In this document: piece after piece, positions 38,411 to 59,480 of the stretch
Layout: each line of letters begins with the position of its first letter
Position numbering within the stretch: position 1 is the first letter of the stretch
Assembly: GCF_020740795.1 (NCBI RefSeq)
Contig: NC_067283.1
Span: 43,637,659-43,701,658 of the forward strand
Reading direction: 5' to 3'
Length of the DNA stretch: 64,000 nt
Source: Apus apus
Lineage: Eukaryota; Chordata; Aves; Apodiformes; Apodidae
Translations under genes and position numbers: made by a program
Notes under the pieces: model-generated
Told to the model about the DNA's origin: nothing
Databases searched by the model: none
The model's input: only the letters and a program-made list of their open reading frames with translations

Positions 38411-41400
38411 GAAACAGCTTCCTCCCCAGGCAGCCCCAGGAGCTTCCTGTGTGTGCCCGTGCTCTCAGCTTACTCCCTGAGCGCTGGCAGTGAGCAGCAC
38501 TTTCCCACTGTGCCAAGGGTGTGCACTGGGCTGCTGCAGGGATGCCCTCCTGCAGGGAGCCCTGGAGGGGGCACTGCCTGATGTCTCAGGGAAAACCTTC
38601 TGGGCTTTTCCAGCAGCTCTTGAAGTGTCAAAGGGAAGAACAAAGCAGAGAACAGCTGCACTGTTCTTTCGCCCTGGGTCTTTTTGGGTGACGTGTGGAT
38701 CAAGTGGTGCCTCGTGTCCATGTTGCTGGGCCCCTGGGGGCACTTGCATACAGAAGGCTTCACTTTCCCAGTGGTCTTGGCTCCTTGATGCTGCTCTCCT
38801 CTGTCCTGTTATCCTGTCACCAGTGATACTAGCAAGAGCATCCTTGTTAGGATGGGAGTTGTGCTTAATTGCACCCTTTGGGAACCACCTTCACTTCAGC
38901 TCTTGCAGGCCCAGGGAAGATGCCTTAATTTCTTTCTTTGCTGTCTTTTTTCCTGGCTTAGCTGCTGCTGCCTTCTTAAAGCCAAAGCATTCCTGCTCCA
39001 GCTCTGTAGCCAGCATGTACCGTGGCCTTTTTTTTGTTACTCCACCCCACCAGGATCCACGATGATGCCTGGTGAAATTTGGTTAAAACAGGATCACTCC
39101 TGAGAGGAGATCTTGTTTGTCAAGCATGGCCCTGAGTGAGTTTTTATAACTATATTATAAAACCATAAAAATAAGTTTATCGTAGGAAATATGACACATT
39201 CATAGCTGGAGCAAACCGAACCTGATACTAAGTGGTAAAAGGCTGACAGGGCCAGAGTGGCCCATAGGGCTGTAATCACAGTTCAGAGCCTGTGCACTGT
39301 GCTGGCTATGTAGACAAGCCCATGGAAAAAATGACTAATTAGAGGAGATTAATATCAATGTCAGCAAGATCATGGCTTTTGCTTCTCTCTCATTTATCCA
39401 TACAAGGCTCCTTGTTAATTCAAAACCAATTTTTATTCACATGCATTGAGTGCTTACAGATGTTCCACACGTGTTTAGCCAGCAAACTCACGTTAGAACT
39501 GAGGAAATCCAAAAAGCCCTAGAAAATTCCCCACTACCTTGTGCAATGTTAAGGTCAAGCAGATGGAACCAGAGGACAGAGATGCAAACAGAGGCAAGGC
39601 AAAAGCTGCTGTTCCAGCACAGCCATGTCAACAGCTTTGGCCACTGTGCAGTGCCCCACCTTCCTCTTGCTGAGAGCTTGGCTTACATGAGATGAAACCT
39701 CACTTTTAATGACATTTCTCATTTTAATGAGAAAAACAAAACTACGACTGATGCCACACATCCTAACTAATGTTCTTGTTACCACACAGCTTTTCACAGC
39801 ATATTTTCTGGATTGAATTATTGTTGTATTTAGTCTCCTCTATTCATATAAGACTGTGCTTGGGCACAGCTCTTCACAGGATGAGTTATTTTGTTCTCCA
39901 ACCTTACAGGCTAAGCTCACCTCCCAGTATTTAAACCCCATAATTTGGGCTTTAGTGGGGCTTCCCCAACAGTCATCCACCCCATGGCATGGCAAACTGG
40001 GTGATAACTCATTGGGTGGAAAGGGTGATGGAGGAACAGCTTTCCTGGGCTGACTGGAGGGCAAGACTCCAGGAAGATGCTGCCTGCACTCTAGATGCTG
40101 ATGTGTCCTTGATGTTGAGTGCTGACACTTTCTGAGAGCAGTAGTGCTTGTTGGTTCATGTCACCCACACCTCACTTCATCTTCTCTTGAGCAAAAGAAA
40201 AGAGGAAAAAAAGGTAATTGCCTGTGCTGAGCAGTGTGGGTGTTAAAATATCCCCTTGCAGGCCTTATAGTTGACATGGTGCTGAGATGGCTGGAGAAGG
40301 GAAGGCACAAATGTCCACCTTTTCTGCCTCTCCCACTGCATGGGTGACTATGTTCTCCAAAGCTAGGGCAACAGGACAGCAGCACAGGTGCCCACACTGG
40401 TCTCACCGAGACTTTCCAAATGCACAAGTCATTTGGGGTGCCCCAACCATGAGTGCTCCCACTGTAATGCTGGAGAAATGGAGGGCTGCTCCCTGAGGCT
40501 CCTTTAAAAAGCCTTCTTCTGGTGGCAAACCATTGGCCTGCAAGCTGAGAGCTGGCTGCTCTTGGCAAGCAAGAAATGACAGCGTGTCCAAGATGGGAAA
40601 CACACCAGGAAGAGTGAGAGAGGCTCTGGCGGAGCCCATCCCTGTACCTTTTTTCCTCCTGTTCATTTTTTGCTTTTGGGTTTTCCCTCTGCTCTGGCAC
40701 CTGAGGACTTGCCTGGCTGGAATGCTGCGGGGCCAGAGCATGCAGAGGTGAGAGGGTTGAGAAGGACTCTGCTGGAGGTGCCAGCATGCTCAGAAAGCAT
40801 TTTGCACTCAGTTGCCTTCTGCTGAAATAGCTTGGCATTTTTGTTACAAGATTTCTTCTGCAAGCCTTGGGAAGAGTTTTGCACAGCCCTGCTGCAGAGA
40901 GCAGGCAGGCATGCTTTCTCACAAGTGGCAGAGCTCATGGCAGGTATGACTTTTAATCCCCTGACAGTGAAGAGAAAGAGTGAGCGGGAGATTGAAATCC
41001 CACATTCAAATTCCCTTCAAATCCCCCAATCAAAAAGCACCTTGGCAGCAGCACAGGCACAGTGCACCACCCATGGGGACAGCACCGTGGGCTCTGTGAT
41101 GGCAGCTGCTGCTGGGTAATGCCTGTGATCCAGGTCCTGCCTGAGCCTGGCTTTGGGCAGTGGTTTACATCCACTGCCAGGCACACCTCACCTCCTCTGT
41201 GGGGGTAAGACTGAGCACAGCTTGACTCAGGTGACTTGTCCCTGCTTAATCCACTTAGAAAGTTCTCCTCTGCCGTCCCCCTGGCTGCTCCAGCCTCTCT
41301 GCTTGTAATGTTTTGGAAACAGCCAAGGCATCATCAAAGAGCCCAGTGCAAACCATGAAAAGGCTGCCAGTGATTTCCCTCAGCCTTGAACAGTGCCTCT

Positions 41401-41800
41401 CACCGCTTCATTAACCCTTCCCAGGGTCCCCATAAGCTGTTCAGTAGTCCAAGACTCTGGTTTTCAAAGTTACTGGAAGTATGAAGGCACTAAAAAACTC
41501 TCATGGGTATTCCCCCTTGGATAATCCACCCTGAGACCGTGTCTTGATAAACGTTGCTTCACGGCTTTCTCAAGCAGTTGTGGGTTGTGTCAGGAGACAT
41601 CTCCTCCTCTGCTTCCCTACTCCCTGCCATCCTGTCTCCTTTTCCAGTGCACCCTGCAAGGCAGGGACACACATACACACCGTTTGGAGAGGTAAGCACC
41701 TGCACGCAGTCTTGCATCACCCAGGCTGAGGGTGTGAGGTCCGTCCATCCATCATCACTGGAGTTTGCCAGGGAGGCACCATGCCTGGCCGGAGGTCGGC
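38411..41800. other. Intergenic and likely GASK1A 3' UTR / downstream flank
   Basis: The upper part should hold the GASK1A 3' UTR on the - strand. The stretch 39105-39460 is AT-rich and looks regulatory in texture, including the small palindrome TTATAACTATATTATAA. Open frames such as 40161-40922 (-) show no domain. Confidence 0.5.
40952..40957 (-). terminator. Candidate GASK1A poly(A) signal (ATTAAA on - strand)
   Basis: This is the nearest ATTAAA or AATAAA on the - strand after the GASK1A stop, about 845 bases downstream, with a modest GT-containing stretch beyond it. An AATAAA at 39437-39432 is the next alternative. Neither is strongly supported. Confidence 0.22.
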
Positions 41801-50114
<8,314 letters not shown>

Positions 50115-50529
50115 AATATAGTGGAACATCTCCCTTATGAGGAAAGACTGAGGGAGCTGGGTCTCTTTAGCTTGGAGAAAAGGAGACTGAGGGGTGACCT
50201 CATCAATGTTTGCAAATACATAAAGGGTGAGTGTCAAGAAGATGGAGTTAAGCTTTTTTCAGTGATGACCAGTGATAGGACAAGGAGTAATGGATACAAA
50301 TTGGAGCATAGGAGGTTCCATGTGAATATCAGGAAGAACTTCTTTACTGTGAGCACTGGAACAGGCTGCCCAGAGAGGTTGTGGAGTCTCCTTCACTGGA
50401 GACATTCAAAACCCACCTGGACACCTTCCTGTGTGATGTGCTCTGGGTGACGCTGCTCTGGCAGGGGGGTTGGACTAGATGATCTTTCGAGGTCCCTTCC
50501 AACCCCTAGGATTCTATGATTCTATGATA
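50115..50529 (+). mobile_element. CR1 fragment with ORF2 C-terminal remnant
   Basis: A forward frame reads [20 protein letters not shown] and then [13 protein letters not shown], the end of CR1 ORF2, before a frameshift. It ends with GATTCTATGATTCTATGAT. The tandem terminal octamers are intact, which suggests a fairly young copy. Confidence 0.94.
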
Positions 50530-50989
50530 GTGCATCAAAACGTATCCACCAGGATAAATTATTTGCTCACACATGGCTTACACCTCTGCTGGGAGCTAGC
50601 ACGGCTTGGTGTGGGGTTTCTGGACCTGCCAAGGGACCCCCTGTTTTAGTTGTCCCCTAAAGCCCTAGACTGAAAAGGAGCTAGTCCAGGGCGAGGCTCT
50701 TCAGAGAATGATCTCCTGTCCTAGATCATGGGCAGGGTTACTCAAGGCTTGGTATTAACCACCCCAGGCATCATACTACATGACTAAATTACTGACTTAG
50801 GCCCTTTTCTGGGCAGTGGATGAGCATGAATACCCTCAAGCAGAACCAAGGACAGGCAGGACTTCTGTCAAGTGGCTGGTTGTGATGCCTCCCCAGCTCT
50901 CTCCCACTTGGATGAGATAACCATTTGCTGTGGAACCACAGCCAACATCAACTAATGCAGGTGGCATCCAAGCTCAGCTGACCACAGCC

Positions 50990-51080
50990 ATAGGATCATA
51001 GGATCATAGAGTCATTAAGGTTGGAAAAGACCTTCAAGATCATCAAGTCCAACCTACACCCACAGCCATGCCCTGGATCT
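50990..51080 (-). mobile_element. Short CR1 3' end (reverse)
   Basis: The repeated ATAGGATCATA units, then GTTGGAAAAGACCTTCAAGA and TCATCAAGTCCAACC, are the reversed terminus of a different CR1 subfamily from that at 50115. Only about 90 bases remain. Confidence 0.85.
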
Positions 51081-54000
51081 CCTGATATCCTGCTATCCTT
51101 ACTCCTCTCAAATCATCACCGTAAGTGTTTCACAGTCTGTCTCTCCAACCTCAAAGTGCTGAATTAACTGCAATGGTATCTATGGAGTTAACCCAATGGA
51201 CAGGATTAACTGTAAATTTTAGTACTCCTATCTGCATCCAGCCAAGTTCCCTTCCCAAACCTTGCTTCCCTGGGAAGTTTCTCCCAGAGCCTCCCCAGTC
51301 CCACCCCTCTGGAAAGACTCAGCCTGCTCAGCTCTCAACAAAACACCCCATAACCCTCTTCTTCCGCACAGAGGATTTTCAGGGTGATTGTTTTTGTTAT
51401 CTTCCCAATAATAACCTTTTGGTGATTTACACCATCCTGGACATGCAAAGAACCTGGCTGCCAAAAATTCAGGTATTGTGGAGGGAGGGAGGGTGCATGC
51501 AGGAGCAAGGAGAACCTTGGAAACACTGCAGGAAAAATCCTTTTTAATCCACAGCTGGGGAGCAGTGGATGCCAAATGGATGGCAATGATTGTAATTTTT
51601 TTAATGTCAAGTGAGTTTACAGACCAAGTGGTTAAAACATCAATCCTGTCCAAACCCACTTAGTCTTCTCTGTCAGCAAGTTCTGGTTTTCGGACCACAA
51701 GTTAGAGCTTCATTTCTTGCCCATCCTGAGCTTGAAACCCTGCACTGTGAAGCTGGGCAAGGGCCACCACAGGCTCCCTTCCCCAGCCCCTTCAGGGTTT
51801 CCCTGCCACATCAACAATAAAAAGAAAAGGAAAAAAGTGCAAATACAATCTCTGTTATTTCTGGCAGTTGATATTGCAAATTTAATAGGAATCTAGATGA
51901 TAGAACTCTACAGAAATATTGTGTTTACAAGCCCAGGGTAAATACTTCCCAAAGAGGCTTTCTCTGAGCTTATGCTGAGAAAAATAAAATTAAATTAAAA
52001 AGCTATGGCTTTGATTTAGCCTGAAATGCAAACCATACATACAGCTCTGCTTTGCCAGCCTTATATATTGACAGTACAGCAAGTCTTCTCCAGAAATTAG
52101 GTCCATTTCCCAGCAGGCAAGCTACAGGCAAAACCCATAGAAAGAGGTACTGCTTGTTCCAGAATGCCAATAATTAAATAATATATATCCTTACTCATCA
52201 AAGGGACATACAGCATGGCCCAGGCTGCTGAAGGCATGGTGGAGAGCCAGTGCAGCCTGGCTGCTTGGGGATAAAACTTTCTAAGTGTGGTTGGGAGAGT
52301 TTTATCCTTGACATTGTATTCCCTGGACTCTTGAACCTTGGCAGAATTTGAGGCAGAGAAGCCTGTTTCTAATTTCTTTTCAAAGTGCATCAAATTGGCT
52401 TTGTTGGGCTTGAAATAAAAGAAAAACAAACCCCAAACCTCATTATCCAAGAATGTAAGAAACAGTCCTAAAACTAGAAAGATGCCATGGAAATACGTGG
52501 CCTTTAAAAGCAGGTTTCATCCCTGCTTTCCTCTTGTATCCAAGACTGCTCCTGCCCCTGAGCTGCCACTGCCAGACCCCTCCAGCAACAAGTCCCCTCA
52601 TCTCAAAGAGATCCCCAAGAAAGCCAGGATGGTTTGACTGTGGCCACATCCCTCGCTGCTGTGTGCCTGCCCTGGGCTCCTGAGCTAAGAGGATTTTGCC
52701 ACAGCTCATCAGTGAGCAGGTCACAAGCAGGTATATGCATTTATCAGGATGCACACGATGCAGGATATTTTTTGCAACACATAGAGCTGTACCTTCCTGC
52801 CCAATGAACTGCAAAACCAGCTGGGCAACAGGAGATGCAGCCCACCATGACCAATTTTAACAAAGACTGCTTGAAAAGTAACTGGGAAACCTCCTCTGGC
52901 TGCCCACTGCCTCCAGGAGCATCTCCAGAGCCTTGTGCCCAACACGTGGTAGGGAAAAAGGCTGAAAGCAGATACATCAACCAGATCAGAGAGGGGAACA
53001 ACCCTTTCCTTTTGGTTTTTACCAAGATTTTTTTGGCTTTTAAGCTCACTTCTGGGGAGCCATAACCATGCCAAGGATGTGGAAGGAGACAAAACCCCTT
53101 CACCTCCTGAGTGACTCTGTGTGAGCCTGAGCAGAAGGAAATCATTAGCAGCATTCATCACCCATCAAGTGCTTAAATGCCTTTCGATATCATCCTGCTC
53201 AGGGAAGGGAGACAGTTGGCAAGGTGGGAATTTACTAAAGACAGCTATTAAACGAGGACTGGCAGCCCTGAAGGTAGCACCAGCTCAGAGCACATCTGCT
53301 GTGCTCCCCCACACATGGGTGCAGCATCAGGTCCCACCACCACCCACCTGCATCACCGCAGGACACACAGAAAGGAGAACCCTTTGCGTGGCCTCATGAT
53401 CCATCAAAGCAGCCATAATTCCTAGCACACCTGCACCAGCTTTGTGTCCGGTTGCAGCTGCCAGGGATGCAGGTTTTTACCCTCCAAAATGGCCTTGAAA
53501 GGGGGAGGACCAGGACCCCACTGCACTTTGCCACACTGCGGACACCCTGAAGGCCATCCTGCTTGATGCCAGGGCAGGGATGCAGCAGGCAGGCATCACC
53601 TGCCAGGTCACGGTGACCCTGCAGACCCACTTCCACACCTTGCTCCTCATGAGTGTTTTGGGGAGCTCAAGCCAGGCACTGCAAGGTGGGAAGAGGGACT
53701 GTGCTCCCACGAGCCATATAGACAGCAGACACTGGGTTGGCTGAAGCCCAGGAGGTGGAAATCTGATACACTGCCACATGGTGCCGGGCCCTGCCCTGCA
53801 GAGTCAGCAAAGTCCTCCTAGCTGGCACTCAAGCCTTCCCACCAGTATGTCCAAAACCAAACCAAAAAAATGACCAAGTTCAATTGCCTGGATGGGGCTT
53901 TAAAACATGCTGTACTTGACTACACTTTGGGCAGTTTGCAAAGCTTCTGCCTCCGGGGGATAATTCACAGTCTAATTGCAAGACAAAGGATGCTTTGCTC

Positions 54001-54574
54001 TAGCACAAGACATCACTCCAGCAGCAGCACAAAGGGATGGAATGGTGGTGATACCACTTACTCCCAGCACTGACTTTAAAGGGACAGTGTCAGCATACTT
54101 CCTTTGACTTCTAAAATAATGCTGCTTTCACATTTCTTCCCAGCTATTGCTACAGCCTTGAGACAGCAAACTACAAAAACCTTGAAATCCTCAAGCTCCA
54201 CAGCCTCTCTCTAGTAATAACCTGATGTGCCTTCAACTCCAGGCCTGGCATCAGCCCCCTGAGCTTTTTGCTTCCCAGGAATGAGACATCCCATGTCTTG
54301 CTCTATCCCCTCCATCCAGACCCACTGCTTCTGTTCTTGGGAGGCCCTTCATGCTGGAGGTGCTTCTCTGCCCTTGCTCTCCTCCCACACCCTGTCATCC
54401 AAAAGGCCATTTTGAACAATATCTTCAGTTGGTGCTGGAAGCTGCTCTGTGTATCAAGAAAATCCCAGCACATGTATGTGATGGTGCCATTCCCATCTCA
54501 CTGGCTGAACAAGTACAGGCAAAACAGGGGCTCAGAAAACCCTGGGAGTAGCCTGCAAGAGCAACAAGGATCCC
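51081..54574. other. Probable GASK1A 5' intron, part 2; nothing recognised
   Basis: No exon, RNA gene or repeat family was recognised. The short open frames here lack splice context or similarity. Confidence 0.45.
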
Positions 54575-54740
54575 AGCATCCCAAACATCCTGCTTAGTAT
54601 CTTTATGGAGGACCTGGAGCAGGAGACAGAGGACAGGGATGGCCATCATGTGGGTGGAGGACACCACACTACTGGGTGCAGCTAATGCAGTCAAGGGCAG
54701 GGCTACCACTCAGGGGGACCCACAGAGATCACATGCCATG
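54575..54740 (+). mobile_element. Possible degraded CR1 ORF2 fragment
   Basis: ATCTTTATGGAGGACCTGGA, then GAGGACACCACACTACTGGG and a following AGGGCAGGG...GGGGGACC order resemble the CR1 reverse-transcriptase region around the F-A-D-D-T motif. No 3' terminus is present and divergence is high. Confidence 0.45.
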
Positions 54741-55139
54741 TCCTGCACCTGGGATGGACTAAAGCCCTGCAGGGTACTGGTAGTGACTTGTTCTTCCTGT
54801 AATGACATTGTCCTTACCCCTGAATTGTGAGATTTTCCCTGAGAAAAAGGAAAGGTTCACGATTATCCTCATTCCCACTGTGTAAATCTTCTGGTTTGCA
54901 GGAAGTTAATATTCAGGTCTGTGAGGGATGGATAGGGTGCTTTTCATCCCAACACTGCTCAGGAGCCCTCCAGCTTCATCCCAGAAGTCATGACAAAGCA
55001 CCACAAAAAAACCCCAAAAACCCAACAATCTCCAGGATGCCATACTTGTTTTGCTTAAAGTAAGCAAACTAAAATCTTTCAGATGCCTCATCCTTCTCAT
55101 ACTTAAGTTCATAGTCAGGGCTTTTATAGTAGACTTGGG

Positions 55140-55329
55140 TGGCTGAGCACTGGAACAGGCTTCCCAGGGAAGAGGTCACAGCACCAAGCCTGTCTGAGTT
55201 CAAGAAGCACTGGGATGATGCTCTCAGGCACATGGTGTGATACTTGGAGTGCCTTGGGCAGGGACAGGAGTTGGACTCGATGATCCTGACGTTCCCTTCC
55301 AACTCAGCATATTCTATGATTCTATGATT
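55140..55329 (+). mobile_element. CR1 3' end fragment
   Basis: It contains GCACTGGAACAGGCTTCCCA and GAGTTCAAGAAGCACTGG. It ends with GTTGGACTCGATGATCC, TTCCAACTCAGCATATTCTA and a repeated ATTCTATG terminus. About 190 bases remain. Confidence 0.92.
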
Positions 55330-56382
55330 AGCTGGTTCTTCTGTTTCTTGGATACACATCTCCTAAGAGATTGCTGGTTGCTTTTCAGGACGTGAAGCCA
55401 AGAACCATGGATCTGCTGCCATTTACCTGTGCAAACATCTCCATCACTTTTCACCACCCACAGCTTTATATTAAGTGACACCAACCTGCAACCAAACCAC
55501 CCAGGTCACTGAAGACACAAAACAGCACCCCATCTTCAGAGGAAACAGCAAGGATCTGAGCAGCCCTGAATACACAACTGTCCTACTAGCATCAGGGGAC
55601 ATGGGTGGTCCTCCTCTCCTCCTGGCACGCTCTTTCCTCTAACCCTCACACCTACATGGGAGCAGCACAACCTAGAAATCCTGGCAGGGACATCCAGGAG
55701 GGAGAGCAGTGGTTTTGGGCAGCTGTTGCTCCCTCGCTCCCCCCGCTGCTGTGCAGGATCCCGCCAGGTTTCCTTTTTCCCCTTCCCCTTGTCCCAGTTT
55801 CCCAGCCAGCCTCTTGAAGTCAGCTCCAAAAGTTTTCAGAGCAGCTTTTCCATCTGCCTGCTGAAACAGCAAGAAGGGGGCCCCTTCCCCAGCAAAACAG
55901 ATGTGGCTTGCCTTTGTGCAACATCTGTGCCTCATGCCGCCACTCGTTTTGAACAGTCTTGCCTTTGTTCCTGCAGGGGATGCTTTGGAGGACAGAGGCA
56001 GCCTGTGACCTGCAGGTTTCAAGTCCCATGCACAAACTTGCTTGAAATCCCTGGGTTTCTTCTTGCAAAAAAACAATGTGCTTTGCTCCCCATGACATTT
56101 GGGAATCGACAGTCCAGCTCCTTGGCACTTCAGTTCCAGCCAGAGCAAGTGGCTCACACTAATGATACCTGCGGGAATCCCAAACCCAGGGAAGTAACAG
56201 TAGGAACCTGGGAGCCACCAGTGATCCCTTTCCTCACAATCTCTCTCACCCCAAACAGCTTCTCTTGCTGTACCTCTGGACCACTCACCAGCTTGGACTT
56301 GGCATTCCCAGCAGGGTTGCAGGGTTGCTTCAGCTCCTCTTTGCACAGCAGCAGGGAAGAGCAGAAGTACCAGAAAGCCACA

Positions 56383-56415
<33 letters not shown>

Positions 56416-58879
56416 TTTTTTTGTGTCCTGAGCTGTGTGTAATATGGGAAAGAACACATGAAAATAAAACCAAATTTTATTACGTTCTTATTCTTGATGA
56501 GTTTACCAATTCTGCTGATGAATGCCTGAAAAAATGCTAAAAGTCTCTTACACATTTTGGCACTCAGTCCTATTTTATTTATTTTACTGAGGGTCATGGT
56601 TTTTCTATATTTTGTGGAGGGGGAATTTTGATCCATTTAATTTCAGTTTTCATTTCTAACCTGTGACCCAGCACCAGGGAACAGAAATGCTTGCTCAGTG
56701 CCCAGTGAGGGCCCGCAAGACCTGCTTCAGGGTGCTGGCAAGGGGCAGAGCTGGATTCCCTCGTCCTGTTGCAAAGAGGTTGCCCAAGCTGGCTGGTTGG
56801 GTTTCCCTCAGTTGGCTGTCAGGTTTTTTCCCCTTCCTGGAGAGCAAGAAAGCGCATTCGTGAGATTCCAAAGGCAGGGGAGGAGGAGGAGGAGAGCAGG
56901 GGCCTTTCAGCCCTGCAGGCTTTCTTCAGAACAGAATTGTTCATACAAGCCCTGGCCTCGGTTGTAGAAAGGCAACCCTGTTTTCCTCCGTTTAAGCTGT
57001 TACTTCTTGAAGAGAAAAAATAGTGAATAAGGCTACTTGCAGCTTGGCTCTGCATGCTGCCTGTGTTCTGCAGAACTCCCCCCCCCCCAGGGCAAAGCCT
57101 GTTGGAAGCCACCCTCTGGCCCATTTCTGCTTCTCCCAGTGAACGCCACAGGACAACTGAGCAGAGCTAACACAGTATGGACACTAGTAGCAGCCTGCAT
57201 CCCCAACACAGGGCTTTTCCTTCAGGCGAAGGCAAAAGAACTGCATGTGGACCAGAGTTATTGAGTGTTTGAAATAGAAGGGGTAATTAATCTATGCCAG
57301 AGGATTAATAAAGTGCAATCAGTCCCTCTTATTTAGACTGCCTCATACTAGGCGAATGACAGAGCAGCTGGAAATTACTCACTGGCAGATTTTGAAACCA
57401 GAAGAAGGGAGATGTTTCTGTAAAGCAGTCATCCCCCAGCCCTCACTGCTGCAGCAGGTTCAGATCCAAGGAGCAGCCAGCTACAAGCGTGCACCCCAAA
57501 CTAGCAGCAAAGCTCATAGCTGGGATCTCTCTGGGTTTTTTTGCAAGTGGTTACTCTCCCGGTGATTTTGAAAGAAATAAAAAACTGGCTTGAGCATTTT
57601 GCTCAGGGTTGTGCTACAAATGAAGCAACGATTGTCATAAGGCACAGCCTAAATTTCCTCATGACCCATCACTGCCCTCCCTACAGGTGCCCAGAGCAAA
57701 CTCAGGTTAGGAGTGAAAGCAAAGCAATCAATACAGGAGCTCACAAAGGGGAAAGGGCTGCAGAAGCAGACCTTCCCTTGCCAAGGCAAAATGGAAATTC
57801 TGGCAAAAACTGAATACCCTGCTGTCAGAGAGGAGACTGCACCAGGTACCTGGCACAGGCTATATACTCCTTGAAAGGCTTCACAGTGAAGGCTCATACA
57901 GGAAAGTGTTACTGTGAATGAAAGGCTGGTACAGAGAGAGCTGGCTTGCTTCCTTCTTTGACAGGGAGGAGTTACCTGCAGCCCCCAGATGGTTGACACA
58001 ACCCCAGTCTTATCTGTTTTTCCTGCTAAGTTCATTAATTAAGAAACTCAAAACAGCCTATGCAATCTGGAGGATGGGAAGTACAAAGCATGATATGAGT
58101 GTCCCATCCCGACACCCCACACACACACTCTCACATGCTCTAGTGAAGGTAGGTGGCCCCTCTGTTCCTAGAGGTGCTCTGAGTCATCATCACACTCTGG
58201 AGGACATAAAAACATTTCAGCAACACAAGTGACACCAAAGCACCAGTTTCTGGCAGCAGCACCAGGCGCCTCCAGCTCATCCATCACATATGTTTGCAAT
58301 CCCTGCCCAACAGGACCTTTGCAAGGGCTGAGGTGACAGAGCAGAGATGGAGCCCCCCACCCTGTTGTAAACCCCCAGTGTGACATCCCAGTTGTCCCCC
58401 TGCAGGACAGCAGTGACAAGCAGTGGTGGGCCCCTGTCCCAGCTTAGCTGGCTTGAACTTGCTCAGATGGGTCTAGAAATTGGTTGCCAAGGAATGTCCC
58501 AAGCTTGAGCACTAAAACTAGACAACATGAAAAAGCCACCCTAAGGCTTGGAACGTGCTGCAGATGTGGGGAAATCTGCTCATGCTGGGGAAACACATTT
58601 TTTGGGGAGGAGGGGGGAAGTTTTCCCCTGCCAAACTGGCTGGGTTTGTGGCTTTTTGATGAAAGTGCTGTACTTTGTGGGAACCAGACAGACGGCATGG
58701 AGGGGGTCTGTGCCCTCCAAGTCCATCTGCACTAGCTGCCTTCACTCCACCCTCTTCACCTGCCTGAATTCACGTCCCCTGGGCTCTTAAGAAAGGTGGG
58801 TTTTGGCTGCAGAATAGAAACCACCTCCCTGGCTGACAGCAGTGCCTTTAGCTACAGCAGCCCTAGGCACTGCCCTTAT
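55330..58879. other. Probable GASK1A 5' intron, part 3
   Basis: The T-rich tract at 56385 is the main simple repeat. The segment 57230-57360 is AT-rich with TAATTAAT-type words and may be a conserved noncoding element. The 55672-56457 open frames on both strands look like chance. Confidence 0.4.
56385..56423 (+). repeat. T-rich tract with two GC interruptions
   Basis: Three poly(T) blocks are separated by GC. Read on the - strand it is a run of A, and the Lys-rich open frame there is a product of it. Confidence 0.9.
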
Positions 58880-59480
58880 GGGCATCCTAACGCTCTGCTT
58901 GTCCACCCCGGGTGCTACCGACAGCCGTGCCGGAGCGGGTCCCTGCCTCGCTTGCCTCAGCGCACCCCAGCCCTTCGAGGGGTCCCGCTCCGCTTGTCCC
59001 CGCGATGGAGACCGCTGCAACACAGCCTCGCATCTCACCCCACGGGGCTGCTGTCCCTAAGCAGACCCAGCGTCGCTTCCAAACCTCCAGCTCAGCCAGG
59101 AAAACCCTTCGGTCCTACCATGTCCTGCAGCAGCAGCAGCAGCAGCTCCTCCTGGCGTGCTCCGGCACCCGCGGTCACCTCCCGGGCGGGGTGCCCGCTG
59201 CCCGCTGCCCTTCCACGCAACACCAGGAACCCGGGCCAAGCACGAGATTGTTAAAAACAGCAAGGATCAAGACCAAAATCCTCTAGTCACTAGCGGCGGC
59301 TGGGGGCAGTCCAGGGGTGCCCCCCGCCAGGCTCTCTCCGCAGCCCGTGCTGCCGCTGGATGCCAGGTCCCCGCCACAACCCGCCAGCGGTGCCCCCCGC
59401 TCCCCCCTGGGCGGGAGGACACCCTTCAAACTTTTCAGCTGCGAGTTTTCAAACTCTGCTTCATCCCAGACCCACCTCCC
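58880..59480 (-). promoter_or_regulatory. CpG island, likely GASK1A promoter / 5' noncoding exon
   Basis: About 600 bases carry over 40 CpG dinucleotides in GC-rich sequence, unlike the CpG-poor flanks on both sides. The island lies about 11.3 kb upstream of the first GASK1A coding exon, which needs a noncoding 5' exon. Donor-like GT sites on the - strand occur near 59178 (GAG|GTGACC) and 59038 (GGG|GTGAGA). The assignment to GASK1A rests on position. A divergent + strand gene starting here cannot be excluded. A (CAG)6 run lies inside. Confidence 0.55.
59128..59145 (+). repeat. (CAG)6 trinucleotide repeat in the CpG island
   Basis: Six uninterrupted CAG units lie within the CpG island. There is no evidence that it is translated. 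Confidence 0.9.

Noticed and set aside
40161..40922. 253-codon - strand frame just downstream of GASK1A
   Set aside because: It is low complexity with no domain, lies after the GASK1A stop codon, and has competing open frames. It is more likely 3' UTR or flank.
55672..56457. 261-codon (-) and 238-codon (+) open frames over the same DNA
   Set aside because: Both strands are open at once, the - frame starts in a Lys run made by a poly(T) tract, and no family is recognisable.
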